NCBI RefSeq assembly: GCF_954871325.1
Contig: NC_088777.1
Span: 20,499,366 to 20,563,365 of the forward strand
Reading direction: 5' to 3'
Source of the DNA: Gordionus sp. m RMFG-2023
Lineage: Eukaryota > Nematomorpha > Gordioida > Chordodea > Parachordodidae
DNA: 64,000 nucleotides
The first letter of the stretch is position 1. Every line of letters begins with the position of its first letter. Below the pieces are notes generated by a model, which worked only from the letters and a program-made list of their open reading frames with translations, did not search any database and was not told the origin of the DNA. Position numbers and translations under genes: made by a program. Below, one piece after another: positions 22,129 to 32,850 of this stretch.

Positions 22129-22965
22129 ATGCCTAAAATTACTTCTAAATCTAAATTATTTAAATATACTTGTCTTCAACCTTGTTGTACTGTTAAAAGT
22201 ATTCGTAATGACAAATGGGCTCAACATTGTCGGAATAGACATGGAAGGGTAGCCAGAGAAAATGTTAAATTTAAAATTATAGCAATTAAAGAGGGATTTG
22301 CCCCTTGGAAACCATATGAACAATCATCCTCTAATAATTCAAGTGATAATTTGGATATATCAAATTCACATTCAAACAATATGTCATTAATATATAACCA
22401 TTTATTAAGAGAAAATAACCAACCAACATTGCATCATTTTTCAAGCTCAAGCCCAACTTTTTATACACCTAATGATAACAAGAATACATATCAAAACAAA
22501 ACTATTCTATCTTCTTTATATCCTAATGATCCATCTCTACTGGTTAATGTTGAAATTACTCCTAAGGTTATAAATGAATTTATGAGGCTTGGACCTTGTC
22601 AGCCAAAATCTCAAGATTTTAATTTTCCTGTTACTACAATCTATCACTGTGATAAGAAAAAGAATATTCGATTTTTAGATTCATGGTATTCTAGATCAAT
22701 ATCAGGCAAGCATCTTGATTATAACAAAAGCTTAAGAGACTGGCTATCTTATAGCCCAAATTACAACAAAGCATTTTGCTTGAATTGTATGCTATTTGGC
22801 AGAAAATGCAGTCAAACCTGGACTCTTCATGGATGGGACTCTTGGTCTAAGAGTTCAAGAGATATAAGGAGACATGAGCTATGTATTGAACACATTAATG
22901 CATCTAAAGCCAAGTCAAAATGGGTTCAAGATTATAATCAAATGTTTAAGATAATTGAAGGTTAA
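22129..22965 (+). CDS. TTF/ZMYM-type zinc-finger ORF, hAT-related
   Basis: An intact 278-codon frame. Residues about 1-45 contain YTCLQPCCTVKSIRNDKWAQ followed by HCRNRHG, a C2H2-like finger. The C-terminal 100 residues show MRLGPCQPKSQDFNFP, IRFLDSWYS, LSYSPNYNKAFCLNCMLFG and RRHELCIEHINA, the TTF-type zinc finger at the N-terminus of ZMYM1-like hAT transposases. No RNase-H-like core or hATC follows before a stop, and no termini or duplication were seen. Options are a transposase remnant, the first exon of a spliced transposase, or a domesticated TTF protein. The open frame in such a decayed setting is notable. Function unknown. Confidence 0.6.
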   Translation: MPKITSKSKLFKYTCLQPCCTVKSIRNDKWAQHCRNRHGRVARENVKFKIIAIKEGFAPWKPYEQSSSNNSSDNLDISNSHSNNMSLIYNHLLRENNQPTLHHFSSSSPTFYTPNDNKNTYQNKTILSSLYPNDPSLLVNVEITPKVINEFMRLGPCQPKSQDFNFPVTTIYHCDKKKNIRFLDSWYSRSISGKHLDYNKSLRDWLSYSPNYNKAFCLNCMLFGRKCSQTWTLHGWDSWSKSSRDIRRHELCIEHINASKAKSKWVQDYNQMFKIIEG

Positions 22966-24416
22966 CCTAACCAGCCATATTTATAGATAAATCAATAGTT
23001 TGTAATATTGCATTTCATAAATTGTTCAATTTAAGTTCCTTTTTTTTGATAGCCTATATATATTTATATTTTTGCCTTCTCAGAACACAATAATGAATGT
23101 ACCTTTTATACCCTATTTAAAGTAAAAATTAATTTATGGAGTTTTTATCAATATTTAAAATATTAGATGTAAACTAAAATATTTTTAATTGATAAATTTA
23201 CACAAATTCAAATTTTGATATCTTTTTAGCCACCCAACATTTTATGCATATTGATCAACTTTTGTTGGGAAAAAGTTTCAGAATAAATAATACCAATCAT
23301 TAACTAATAAATATTATATTACATGTTATTTAAGGCAATACCTATTTTTGCTCAAATTTCTAAGATTATACTCATTGTACATGAGAATTTCTATTCCCAT
23401 AATAGTGTTTGTTATATAAATGTAATCTTATATTTGCTATTTTATAAAAAATTTATTAGATATCAACAATAAAATTTTTCAATATATATAAGATGGCAAA
23501 TATGTTTTATGATTTCATCTCTTGTAAGTTGTACTGTTAACATTACTATATTTTTTTCCAATACCCTGATACCTGGCAATAATGTTACTGTATTTGCTCA
23601 AAAATAAAAAATCTTCAATGATTTTTTGAGAATGGTTGAACAGGATTTTAGATCAATTTTACCAAAAATTCCAAATCATCTTTTATAAGTAAATCTTTTC
23701 TAATTTTTATGCATAAAAAATCTTACATAATAACATCATAATTTTTTAAAAAGATCTTAGAAAAATTTTTTAATTTTATGATCTTCAAACTTGACAAAAT
23801 AATCAAGATTTAAACCAAGCAAATACTTCCTAAGCCTCAATATTTTGGCAAATAATGAGAAATATTGAAAATTTTTTTTGAAGCTAGGTAATACTTGCTT
23901 GAATCTTGATTTAATCGATTTTTTTAAATCAGCTAGATCTAGATTTTTAACATTACCTGCCATCAATACTTTAAGAAATTTTTGAAAAACATACACAATA
24001 ACTTGATCATATTTTATTTAAATTTGTCAATTTTTTGCCTCTGTGGTATTTTATTTTTCAGTAGCTTTATAATTTAGAAAGTAGTTGCGCGCTACTCTTC
24101 TACTTTCAATTTTATATAATAAATAAAAATTATTAAAATATATTAATAATTAATTCTAAAACCATAAATTTTTTTTGAAATTTATAAAAATCAGCAATAG
24201 TTTTCAAGATAATTTTAAATGTAGACGATAGATTGATATTGAAGATAATTTTGGTATAGATCATATTGACAAAGTAATTTCCCTGGAAAATGATGATAAT
24301 ATTGAATTTCCTTTTCCTGAATTTACAAAATATTTTAATTAAGATAAAAAAATTAACAGAGTATAAATTTCATTCTAAGATGCAGAAGGTTTACTCATCA
24401 AATAAGACTAGTAGCT
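22966..24416. other. AT-rich DNA, no gene recognised
   Basis: No transposase core was found in any frame, although a 79-codon minus frame at 23757-23996 has a pattern (LRLRKYLLGLNLDYF) loosely like the minus frame at the right end of hAT A (SRLGRYFPGQNIEFA). A patch at 24075-24105 (AGTAGTTGCGCGCTACT) resembles the repeat at 34870-35010. Confidence 0.3.
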
Positions 24417-24771
24417 TCAATCAACAGTGGCGTAGAAAAGGGAGGGGGGGGGGGTTAAACCATCCTCCCCCCCCCCCAATAACCTCCGAAAAAAAAAATT
24501 TTTTAGGGAAATTTTTTTCTTATTGCGAATAATTTTATTTAAAAAACGGTTTCAATTTATAAATAAAAATATATACGATATGAAACAATCGTAAATTTTT
24601 TCTCGCATAGTTAAATTAGATTAGATATTTATAAATTTAATAATAAAATTTATATTTGTTAAACCAATTAGATAGTTTTAAAAATTTTAATTAATTTTTT
24701 ATAATTTTTAAATAAAAGAAAAATCATTTAATTTGGTAAATATTATCAGAAAGTAAAGGTGATCGCTAATA

Positions 24772-25320
24772 TGTTTGGGATTAAAAATTTTAAACCTAGA
24801 GTAGTTTCTAGATAGTCCAATCACTTAAATATTGATGCATCTACGATTGAGGATTTTTATAAAATAAATATTTTTACTCCTCTTATTGATACATTTTTAT
24901 TTCAATTAAAGGAAAGATTTATTAGTCACAATTTTATTTTAAACAGCTTTATTTTCTTTTGCCGGTTGAGTCTAAATACACCTAAAACGCGAGAGGATAT
25001 TAAAATTTCAGAGTTTTATTCTGATGAATTATCAGGATCGTATGATAAGTTACTTTGTGATGTCGAATTTTGGTATGAAAATTTTGGCCTAATACAAAAC
25101 ATTGCCTTTTATTTTAGCTACCTTACCTATTAGCACCTGCACTAATGAAAGGTGTTTTTCAACTATGAAAAGGTTAAAAACCTATTTTAGAAATAGCACC
25201 GGTGAAAGCAGTTTAAATGCATTCGCAATATTAAATATTTATAAGGAGAATATTCTAGATAAAAATTTGATTCTAGATGAATTAGTCAGACCTCAGAGAA
25301 AAGTAGTCCTCTCTTTATAA
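24772..25320 (+). pseudogene. hAT transposase C-terminal fragment (hATC)
   Basis: The frame reads FGIKNFKPRVVSR, then NTPKTREDIKISEFYSDELS and a later frame with TLPISTCTNERCFSTMKRLK, YFRNSTGESSLNAFAILNIY. STCTNERCFSTMKRLKT is the hATC motif of TTF-type hAT elements. The frame changes once near 25080, and the N-terminal half is absent within the element. Confidence 0.7.
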
Positions 25321-25466
25321 ATACAAATTATAAAATTGCTATATTATTTTAATATGATCTTAGTCATAAAATTTTTATATTCAAAACGTAATTATAATGA
25401 AATCTTAGTCATAATATTTATATATTATACTATTTTAAATAAAAGTATTGCATTTGCACTAAAAAT

Positions 25467-25816
25467 TAGTGATCTGGATCGGGCCTAATTTTTCAAGCCC
25501 GGCCCTGCCCGAAATTATTTTAAAAAAGTTTAGCCGGCCCGAACCTGATTTTTTTTTAAAAAGTTTTGTCGACCCGGCCCGAATTTATTTAAATATAGAA
25601 TTTCATTTTTATAATTACTCAAAATAAAAGATATAAGTTATATGGCGTCTAGTTTTATAAATAAAATATAATATTTTTATTTTACAAAAAAAATTAACAT
25701 AAAATTGATATATTTAAAAATATTTCCAAGGCCCGACCCAACCCGGCCTGATTTTTTTAAAAAATATTAAGCCCGACCCAGCCCGAACCTGATTTTCCTA
25801 CTTTTGCGGATCTCTA
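25467..25816. mobile_element. GC-box hAT MITE, copy 1
   Basis: Ends TAGTGATCTGGATCGGG and, as reverse complement of the right, TAGAGATCCGCAAAAG. The flanks CTAAAAAT and ATAAGAAT agree at 6 of 8 positions, so the duplication is old. The interior has gcccggcc and gcccgaacc boxes at both ends. It is nested in the hAT 24425-26404. Same family as 35339-35703. Confidence 0.7.
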
Positions 25817-26743
25817 ATAAGAATTATTTATGTTTTCTTAATATAATTTGTATTAATTATAATTGTTAAATTATATTTTTTAAAATATCGTACAAGAATT
25901 ACTCATATTTTATTGTAATTCTATTTTTTTTAAATATAGTTATTTAGAATAAATTTTTAATATAATCTAAATATATACATTTTGAAATTTATTTTATTGT
26001 ATTAAATAATAAATAAAATCTATAATGAAATTCTCTGCAAATTTTTGTTTTATGCAAAAATTTAATTAAAATAATTATTTAACATAGAATAAGATTTATT
26101 GAATGATCAAAAAAATGGGAGGTTTGGGAGGGGGAGGGGCGATTGTATTCTTCTTTCTACATCGAATGGATAGAATTAATTTACAATTGACTAAACATTG
26201 ATAAAATTTTCAGAATAATGCTTTCAGTCCTGTATTAATCATAAATTTGGCCAATTTGTTACTAATATTTTTTCATTTATGCTGGCTACAATGGTGGTTA
26301 GACACCAATAAAGCACAAAATATTAGCTGGCAAATTTTTAAAATGCGATTTATTTATACCCCCCCCCCCCCTTTCCCCATGAATCAATCCTGGCTACGCC
26401 ACTGTCAATGAATAAACAATTAAAAGTAATACACCAAACAAATTTAATATCAATGTGTAGCCCAATTCTTAATCTTTAAAATAAAATTTAGATTAAAGCT
26501 GTATCTATAATAGTTTTTGAGCTAGATAAGTTTATGTAAAAGTTAATTTTCTAGCCCAGTCCAAATCCCAAAATCGTTTGTTTCAATTGACCATAAGATA
26601 CTATTCAAGAATTATATTATATAAATTAAAAATTACAATAAATAATTAATACTAAAATTTTATTTTTCATCTATTTAATGATAATATTTTATAAATTATT
26701 ATCTGGAGTTAAACATGCTTATAATTAACCACTCATCTATTTA

Positions 26744-26774
26744 TCTATAATATATATAAAAGCCTTGTCACACT
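26744..26774 (+). mobile_element. Helitron-like 5' end, interrupted
   Basis: A|TCTATAATATATATAAAAGCC is the shared start of the Helitron-like units also seen near 32682 and 33105. It is cut after GTCACACT by the MITE at 26775, and the body resumes at 31756 on the other side. Confidence 0.55.
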
Positions 26775-27002
26775 GGACAGTACTGTCCAATGACATATCA
26801 TATATAATACCTAGACTGACGATTCATTCATTAAAAGTGTACATCAATGCAAATCAGCTGGAGACGCCATCTTGGTTACACTAATCACTATTAAAATTTT
26901 AAACGAGAGCTTAATTTATTACTCTATCTGATGCAAACTTTATTAAAGAATTACCGGATCATCTAGTAATAAGGTAGCAAGTTATCAATTTAATAGTAGT
27001 TT

Positions 27003-27236
27003 TGTAAATAATAAATGTAAGAACTTATTTTAACTATTTTATTATTATATTTTATTATTATCTTTTTCATCTAAAAACATTATATATATATAAAATTTAC
27101 AAGTTAATTGAATAACTTAAATATAAAAATAAATAATATTCAAATTTAAATCAATCAACATATAAAATAAATAATATTCAAATTTAAATCAATCAACATA
27201 TAAAATAAATAATATTCAAATTTAAATCAATCAACA
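27003..27236 (-). repeat. LTR (3' LTR in element orientation)
   Basis: 234 bp, TG...CA, including three tandem 37-bp units between about 27127 and 27236 (unit starts AAATAAATAATATTCAAATT). Matches 31384-31617. Confidence 0.9.
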
Positions 27237-27766
27237 TTCCCCCTCTTCTACAAACAACGAAGCTTCTTCTCAGCAGTCATCGAGAGCTTGTTGTCCTAGA
27301 AGTTTTTCCTGTTTCGATTGTACTCGGTTTAATCTTGGTTAGCGCATAAGTCTCAAATGTTTTCGTAGGCTTGATTCTATCACGTAGGTTTGGTAAAATC
27401 GTTTATTAGAGTTGCGTGAGTTTGTACGTTTTCTGTAGGCTTGAATCAATCGCTTGGGTTTGATAAAATCGTTGAACGTTATCGTTGGTTTGATATCCTT
27501 ATCGTATGTTGTTCACATTTCTCAAAATTGTTATTATCATTAATCCAGTTGAATATTGGAATTTGGAATAAATCGGAATATATAATTTGGAATAGTTGAT
27601 CAAATCAAATGTATGAATAATATACACAAATAAAATTTTGAATTTCGGAACAATAAAATATGTAATAAGGAATGATAATTTATGGAATAAGGAATGATAA
27701 ATCATAACGATTATTATATTATTTTTTATAGCGTTTTATACTTTTAGCGTTTTAAGCGTTTTATAT

Positions 27767-30700
27767 TTAAATTTTAAGCACGTAATCTTTTAAGTAATCA
27801 GGTTTATTTTTAATTCTTATTGGTCTAGTAATTGGTATCTTAATCTCATTCTTTATGTCCACACTTCCCCCTTTAGAGGAATTTTTAGGGTCAATTTCAT
27901 AATATTTTAAACTATTGTAACATTCTCTTTTCCTTAACTGATCAATATGCCTACTTACTATCCCTTTATCAGTATAAACTTGAAACATGGTGTTACTCTC
28001 TTTAAGCTTGATGCTGCCTTTGCACCATGTATCATCACCCTGTTTCTTATACCAAACATAGTCTCCTCTATTAAAAGTTCGATTTCGTGGTAACGACATG
28101 AAGACTTCACCAACTTTGTCCTCCAAAGGTTTTAATAAATCCCACTTTATTCTAATGTCGCGGTTAAACATTCTTTTGGACGGTGTAACTCCCGTAGTGT
28201 CATTCGGCGTGTTTCTATAGTTGAACAAAAATCTGTCCAGCGCAGTTTCTAAGCCAATCTTTATGTTTCTTTTCATATGAGCTTTAAATGTTCTCACCAT
28301 ACGTTCAGCTTGTCCATTAGATTGCTGATGGTAGGCCGACGTTAGTACATGTTTTATACCATAATTGCTACAAAATTTTTCAAAATCTTTGCTCGTGAAA
28401 TTGGTACCATTATCTGTAACAATGGTTTCAGGTATACCAAATAGTGAAATAGTTTTATAAATTTCCTTTAACGTGAATTCAGTCGTAATACTCTTTACCG
28501 AAACTATAACCGGAAATTTACTGTAAGCATCAACGATTATTAACCAATTCTTTGTAAAAAACATACCCGCATAATCTATGTGTATCCTTTCAAATGGTTT
28601 AGTTGCTGCTACCCATGGATTTTGTATTTTCTTTGGATTGTCATGATAAAAATTACAATCATCGCAACTTTTGACTTCCAAATCAATGTCGTTGACCATA
28701 CCAGACCACCACATACGATCTTTGGCTAAGGATTTAATTTTACCTGCTCCCAAATGACCTTCGTGTAACGCCTTCAGTATGTTCATTCTCAGACTTGACG
28801 GAATTATTATTTTGTCGCTTTTGTACAGACAATCTTTAATGATACTTAGTTCTTGTTCAATATTTTCATAAATTTTATTTTGGATAGGCACATTATTTCT
28901 TATATCATTCATAACTTGAGATAATTCAAAATCTTTGGATGTTTCATCACGTATTCGGTCAAAACTAAGAGGTATATCGCCAAAGTCATTTATAATCGCG
29001 ATATCATCAATAACGTCATCATCAATTACTTGTGGTAGTCTTGAGAGGCAATCGGGAACAACATTGTATTTACCAGCTTTATATCTGATGTTAAAGTCGT
29101 AACCCCCCAAAATTATACTCCACTTCTGTAACCTTAATGACATGGTGCTATTATCTTTGAGCCCTTTGGTGAAAATATGGATTAGCGGCTTGTGATCCGT
29201 TATAATAGTGAACTTAGTCCCTATCAAGTATTCTTGAAATCTCTTGATAGCAAACATAATGGCCAAAGCTTCACGCTCAATATTGGTATAATTTGTTTCA
29301 GATTTTGCTAAAGTTCTTGATGCAAAAGCTATCGGTTTTTCTTTGCCATCTTTTTCAGTGTGAAACAAAACAGCTCCTAAACCTCTTTTAGATGCATCAG
29401 TCGCAATTCCGATAGGTAGTTCAGGATTAAAGTACGTCAAAGCTGGAGGAAGACTAATCAATGTCTTTAGATCATCAAAACTTTTGGAGTGTTCTAAATT
29501 CCACTCCCATTTTTCTTTGTTAACAATCTTGTATAAAGGATCAGCTATTTCAGCGAAGTTGTTCAAAAATTTTCTGTAGTACCCGGCCATACCTAGAAAC
29601 GTTGACAATTCCGCGGCTGATTTTGGTTCCGGCATTTTAACGATCGCCTCGATCTTGTCATGGTTGGCGTGGATCCCCTTGGCGTCGATGTCGTGTCCTA
29701 AGAACCTTAGACTTTTTTTGAAAAATAAGCTTTTTGCAAAATTAGGCACTAAACCATGAGATAGTATTCTTTCAAAAACCTTCTTTATGTTGTTGAAATG
29801 AACTTCGTCACTACTTCCCGTAATTAGTAAATCATCAATATAAAATATGACATCTTTCATGTCACTGAAAATTTGATCCATAATTTGTTGAAAAATCGCA
29901 GATGAAGTCTTTAACCCAAAAGGAAGTCTGGTAAACCGGTAGTACCCCCTGTGTGTAGATATAGTTAATATGTCTCTGCAGGTTTCATCAATGGGAATTT
30001 GTAGGAACGCATCCTTGAAATCTATCTTGGTGAACTTCTTCCCTTCCTTGAGCTTAGCGATAAGGTCATTTATTCTTGGAAGTGGGTATCTGAAGTCCTC
30101 AAGGGCTGGGTTGACAGTGTCTTTGAAGTCGGCGCAAACCCTAACGCTCCCATTATCCTTGTAGACAGCGGTTATCGGACTTGCCCATCGGACATCTGTT
30201 ACAGGCTCAATGATTCCATCTCCTATCCATCTCATAAGTTCTCTAGTAACAGCGTCTATCTTTGAATAAGGTAACCGTCTAGGTGGTATGATTTTTGGTT
30301 TGGCGTCGTTACGTAGATATATTTTGACATTCCCTTTATTGATCGGTTTTTTAGTCAGTTTAGATTCGCAATCTTTTATTAATTTCTTTATTTCATCTTC
30401 ATAGTTGGTATCAATGTTTGCTATAAATTTGTTCAAAATATTACTAAAGGCATTAATCCACATACGTCCCAATAACGCATTTTTATTAGATTTAACGATC
30501 ACGGCTTGCAAGTGTTTGGTGATACCTTCGTAGGTTACTTTAACTTGAGTGACGCCAATAATCTTGATTAAGTTTCCATCATAAGCTGAAAGTTGTAGAG
30601 TGGACTTTTTAAGATCTTTAATACCTATTTGTTTAGCCATTTCATGAGGTATAATTGTAAACTTGGATCCCGTATCAACCTGCATAGTAACAACAGCATC

Positions 30701-31201
30701 ATTTACTTTTAAAGTGGTCATGAACGCATTATCATTATGTTTAAACTCAGTTAAATTGTTGATATTAAAATCACTACCATTATTATTTTGTGTAGGGTTA
30801 TATTTTTCTTCAACAATCTCTTCAATGTTCATGTTACAATTGATGTTACTTTGATTCACGTCATTATATTGTAATGGTTTTCTTTGATTAATATACTGAT
30901 TATAATTTTTCCACGCATTATTTTCTCCATTATTGTTGTTATTATAGGATTGATATTGATAACCATATCGATTATTATATTGACTCTGATTTCTTTGATT
31001 GTTGTAAGACCAGGAATTGTTTCTCCCATTATAATTATTGTTTTGCCAAGTACCTCTACCATAATTGTTTGAATTGTTATTGTATTGCCAGGCATTGTTT
31101 CTATTATAATTGTTTGCATTATTGTTGTTGTGCCACATGGAGTTTCTTTTTATAAATTTGTAAATTTGGATAAAATTTTGACTATCGAAAAGAAAAGTCA
31201 A
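27767..31201 (-). CDS. Ty3/Gypsy protease-RT-RNase H-integrase polyprotein
   Basis: One frame of 1144 codons. Residues about 20-110 are extremely Asn-rich with Trp and Tyr, and no CCHC knuckle or recognisable capsid was seen. The aspartic protease has VDTGSKFTIIP at about 175-185. The reverse transcriptase carries LPFGLKTSSAIFQQ and the catalytic FYIDDLLI near 453. RNase H has ATDASKRGLGAVLF. The integrase has an HHCC-like zinc region (CDDCNFYH), HIDYAG, VTDNGTNF and SAYHQQSNGQAERMVR, a full D-D-E set. The domain order (integrase last) defines Ty3/Gypsy. Gag is either missing, extremely diverged, or reduced to the Asn-rich segment. Confidence 0.92.
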   Translation of the reverse strand: MTFLFDSQNFIQIYKFIKRNSMWHNNNNANNYNRNNAWQYNNNSNNYGRGTWQNNNYNGRNNSWSYNNQRNQSQYNNRYGYQYQSYNNNNNGENNAWKNYNQYINQRKPLQYNDVNQSNINCNMNIEEIVEEKYNPTQNNNGSDFNINNLTEFKHNDNAFMTTLKVNDAVVTMQVDTGSKFTIIPHEMAKQIGIKDLKKSTLQLSAYDGNLIKIIGVTQVKVTYEGITKHLQAVIVKSNKNALLGRMWINAFSNILNKFIANIDTNYEDEIKKLIKDCESKLTKKPINKGNVKIYLRNDAKPKIIPPRRLPYSKIDAVTRELMRWIGDGIIEPVTDVRWASPITAVYKDNGSVRVCADFKDTVNPALEDFRYPLPRINDLIAKLKEGKKFTKIDFKDAFLQIPIDETCRDILTISTHRGYYRFTRLPFGLKTSSAIFQQIMDQIFSDMKDVIFYIDDLLITGSSDEVHFNNIKKVFERILSHGLVPNFAKSLFFKKSLRFLGHDIDAKGIHANHDKIEAIVKMPEPKSAAELSTFLGMAGYYRKFLNNFAEIADPLYKIVNKEKWEWNLEHSKSFDDLKTLISLPPALTYFNPELPIGIATDASKRGLGAVLFHTEKDGKEKPIAFASRTLAKSETNYTNIEREALAIMFAIKRFQEYLIGTKFTIITDHKPLIHIFTKGLKDNSTMSLRLQKWSIILGGYDFNIRYKAGKYNVVPDCLSRLPQVIDDDVIDDIAIINDFGDIPLSFDRIRDETSKDFELSQVMNDIRNNVPIQNKIYENIEQELSIIKDCLYKSDKIIIPSSLRMNILKALHEGHLGAGKIKSLAKDRMWWSGMVNDIDLEVKSCDDCNFYHDNPKKIQNPWVAATKPFERIHIDYAGMFFTKNWLIIVDAYSKFPVIVSVKSITTEFTLKEIYKTISLFGIPETIVTDNGTNFTSKDFEKFCSNYGIKHVLTSAYHQQSNGQAERMVRTFKAHMKRNIKIGLETALDRFLFNYRNTPNDTTGVTPSKRMFNRDIRIKWDLLKPLEDKVGEVFMSLPRNRTFNRGDYVWYKKQGDDTWCKGSIKLKESNTMFQVYTDKGIVSRHIDQLRKRECYNSLKYYEIDPKNSSKGGSVDIKNEIKIPITRPIRIKNKPDYLKDYVLKI

Positions 31202-31365
31202 AAAATTTTATTTGTCCTTTAACATCTCCCATATCGAACGACGAATTTGATAAGTATTTCGTTTACTTTTTATTTTTAACATAAGAATTCAAGGTAAGGA
31301 TATTTTTTAAATTTTTCTTTTAAAACTTTTATCATTTAAATTTAATTTAAAATGAAAAACGTACC

Positions 31366-31383
31366 ACCGTAACCGGGGCACCA
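31366..31383 (-). other. Primer-binding site
   Basis: On the minus strand TGGTGCCCCGGTTACGGT directly follows the 5' LTR. Starting with TGG, it is complementary to a tRNA 3' end in CCA. The tRNA species was not determined. Confidence 0.7.
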
Positions 31384-31617
31384 TGTAAATAATAAATGTA
31401 AGAACTTATTTTAACTATTTTATTATTATATTTTATTATTATCTTTTTCATCTAAAAACATTATATATATATAAAATTTACAAGTTAATTGAATAACTTA
31501 AATATAAAAATAAATAATATTCAAATTTAAATCAATCAACATATAAAATAAATAATATTCAAATTTAAATCAATCAACATATAAAATAAATAATATTCAA
31601 ATTTAAATCAATCAACA
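31384..31617 (-). repeat. LTR (5' LTR in element orientation)
   Basis: 234 bp, apparently identical to 27003-27236, including the triple 37-bp unit. Confidence 0.9.
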
Positions 31618-31807
31618 AGTTTTTAACATGAGAATAATTACTATATGTATTACCAAAATGGCCGGTCCAGCTGATTTGCTTTTAACGACGCTTAAAAATG
31701 CATTTTATTGAATGAATATCAGTCTAGGTAATATATATGTCATTGGTACTGCACAGTCACACTTTTACAATTTATAATATATATTTAAAAATTATTAATT
31801 TTAATAA

Positions 31808-31868
31808 GTGACTTGTGGCCCAATCGGCAAGAGCGTCGCTCACAAACTTAGGTTCGAATCCCAGCAAA
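31808..31868 (+). repeat. tRNA-like segment 1
   Basis: A box TGGCCCAATCGG and B box GGTTCGAATCC are spaced closely. It lacks good stem pairing. Part of the Helitron-like unit interrupted at 26774. Confidence 0.55.
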
Positions 31869-32230
31869 AAAATTTTTTTCTCAATCAGGCAAAATATTTT
31901 TCTTAATCTGGCAAAATTAATCAAATAGATACGATTCGAAGTTTGTAGCTACTTTGAAATTCAAACTATATAATAGATTATCTTATATTTTTAAATTTTT
32001 AATATTCTTTTAAAAAATATTCGTCCAATAAAAATAATCATTGAATCATATCTTAATCCAACATTCATTCATATTCCATTACCATAAAACCATTACCATC
32101 TTATACATCATCATATATATACTAGAACTAACTGAAATATCTATAATATATATTATAAATTGTGACACTGATATTTTTTAATGCTATGATTTTTTTCTGA
32201 AATACCATTTCATGGGCGTGAATTTTGAAA

Positions 32231-32300
32231 AGTGTCTATGGCCTAATTGGTAACAGCATCGATTAAAAATCTGATGGACTTAAGTTCGAATCTCAGCAAT
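32231..32300 (+). repeat. tRNA-like segment 2
   Basis: A box TGGCCTAATTGG and B box AGTTCGAATCT, followed by AGCAATGA as in its relatives. More diverged than the others. Confidence 0.5.
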
Positions 32301-32778
32301 GATTATTTTTTTCTTAATTCAACTTGGTGGTTTCGTCCTTTGAGATGTTAACTAAAGCCCATTGGACCTGAAAATGTTGCCATTTGCAGACCTCTGGTGG
32401 TAAATGCATGGGAAAATAAAAGTGGCAGACGCATATCATTTATAAATGATTCTTTGGCAGAGGTAAAATCGATTATGATCTGCTGCTTCCGATGTCATCC
32501 TGATTAGAGGTCTGCAATGTGCATGTTTTGGTGCACCTGCCTGCTCATTTATTTAAAAATTTTGTTTAACTAGCCTGTCCAATGTATAAAAATTATTATA
32601 TTGGTTTATTTGGCTCTTTATGTATTATTTTAATGTTTTTTACTTAAACTTATAAATTATGTAATAAAAAAATAACATATCTATCTATAATCTATAATAA
32701 TATTATATATAAAAGCCGTAGTCATAATGTCACTATCACAATTTATAATATATTTTAAAAATTCACGATTTTTTAAAA

Positions 32779-32850
32779 GCGTCTGTGGCCTAATCGGCAA
32801 GAGCTTCGCTCACAAATGTGAAGGTCATGGGGTTCGAATCCCAGTAATGA
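32779..32850 (+). repeat. tRNA-like segment 3
   Basis: AGCGTCTGTGGCCTAATCGG, then CTCACAAATGTGAAGGTCAT and B box GGTTCGAATCCC. Both pol III boxes are good and the extra arm suggests a class II (Leu/Ser-like) tRNA ancestor; that origin is inferred. Confidence 0.6.

Larger units (their letters stand above)
24425..26404. mobile_element. hAT element, TSD TCAATCAA/TCAATGAA
   Basis: Ends CAGTGGCGTAG on both sides (left plus; right as reverse complement, CAGTGGCGTAGCCAGG). The flanking octamers TCAATCAA (24417-24424) and TCAATGAA (26405-26412) differ at one base. Long G and C homopolymers lie just inside both ends. It carries the C-terminal part of a hAT transposase and a nested MITE. The length is 1980 bp, so it is internally deleted. 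Confidence 0.75.
27003..31617 (-). mobile_element. Ty3/Gypsy LTR retrotransposon, whole-looking, young
   Basis: Two 234-bp terminal repeats (27003-27236 and 31384-31617) look identical by eye, begin TG and end CA, and are flanked by the exact 5-bp duplication AGTTT. The inside, read on the minus strand, has a primer-binding site next to the first LTR, one long pol-like frame, and a purine-rich tract (AGAAGAGGGGGAA) next to the second LTR. It is 4615 bp long. It looks whole with no obvious breaks, and the matching LTRs imply a recent insertion. It sits inside a MITE that itself interrupts a Helitron-like unit. Confidence 0.9.
26775..31755. mobile_element. Palindromic MITE hosting an LTR element, TSD GTCACACT
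   Basis: The duplication GTCACACT lies at 26767-26774 and 31756-31763. The arms are inverted copies: CAATGACATAT, ATACCTAGACTGA and GCAAATCAGCTGGA on the left reappear inverted at 31630-31750. Without the Ty3/Gypsy insertion at 27003-31617 it is about 360 bp. It is noncoding. Confidence 0.7.

Noticed and set aside
27127-27236. CRISPR-like array (regular 37-bp repeats)
   Set aside because: The units are contiguous with no spacers, and lie inside an LTR that is present twice.
29970-30164. Plus-strand frames within the Ty3/Gypsy pol region
   Set aside because: Antisense shadows of the pol frame; the protein sequence shows no domain.
31808-31868. Functional tRNA gene
   Set aside because: The A and B boxes are present, but the acceptor and anticodon stems do not pair and the segment is shared among dispersed repeats.
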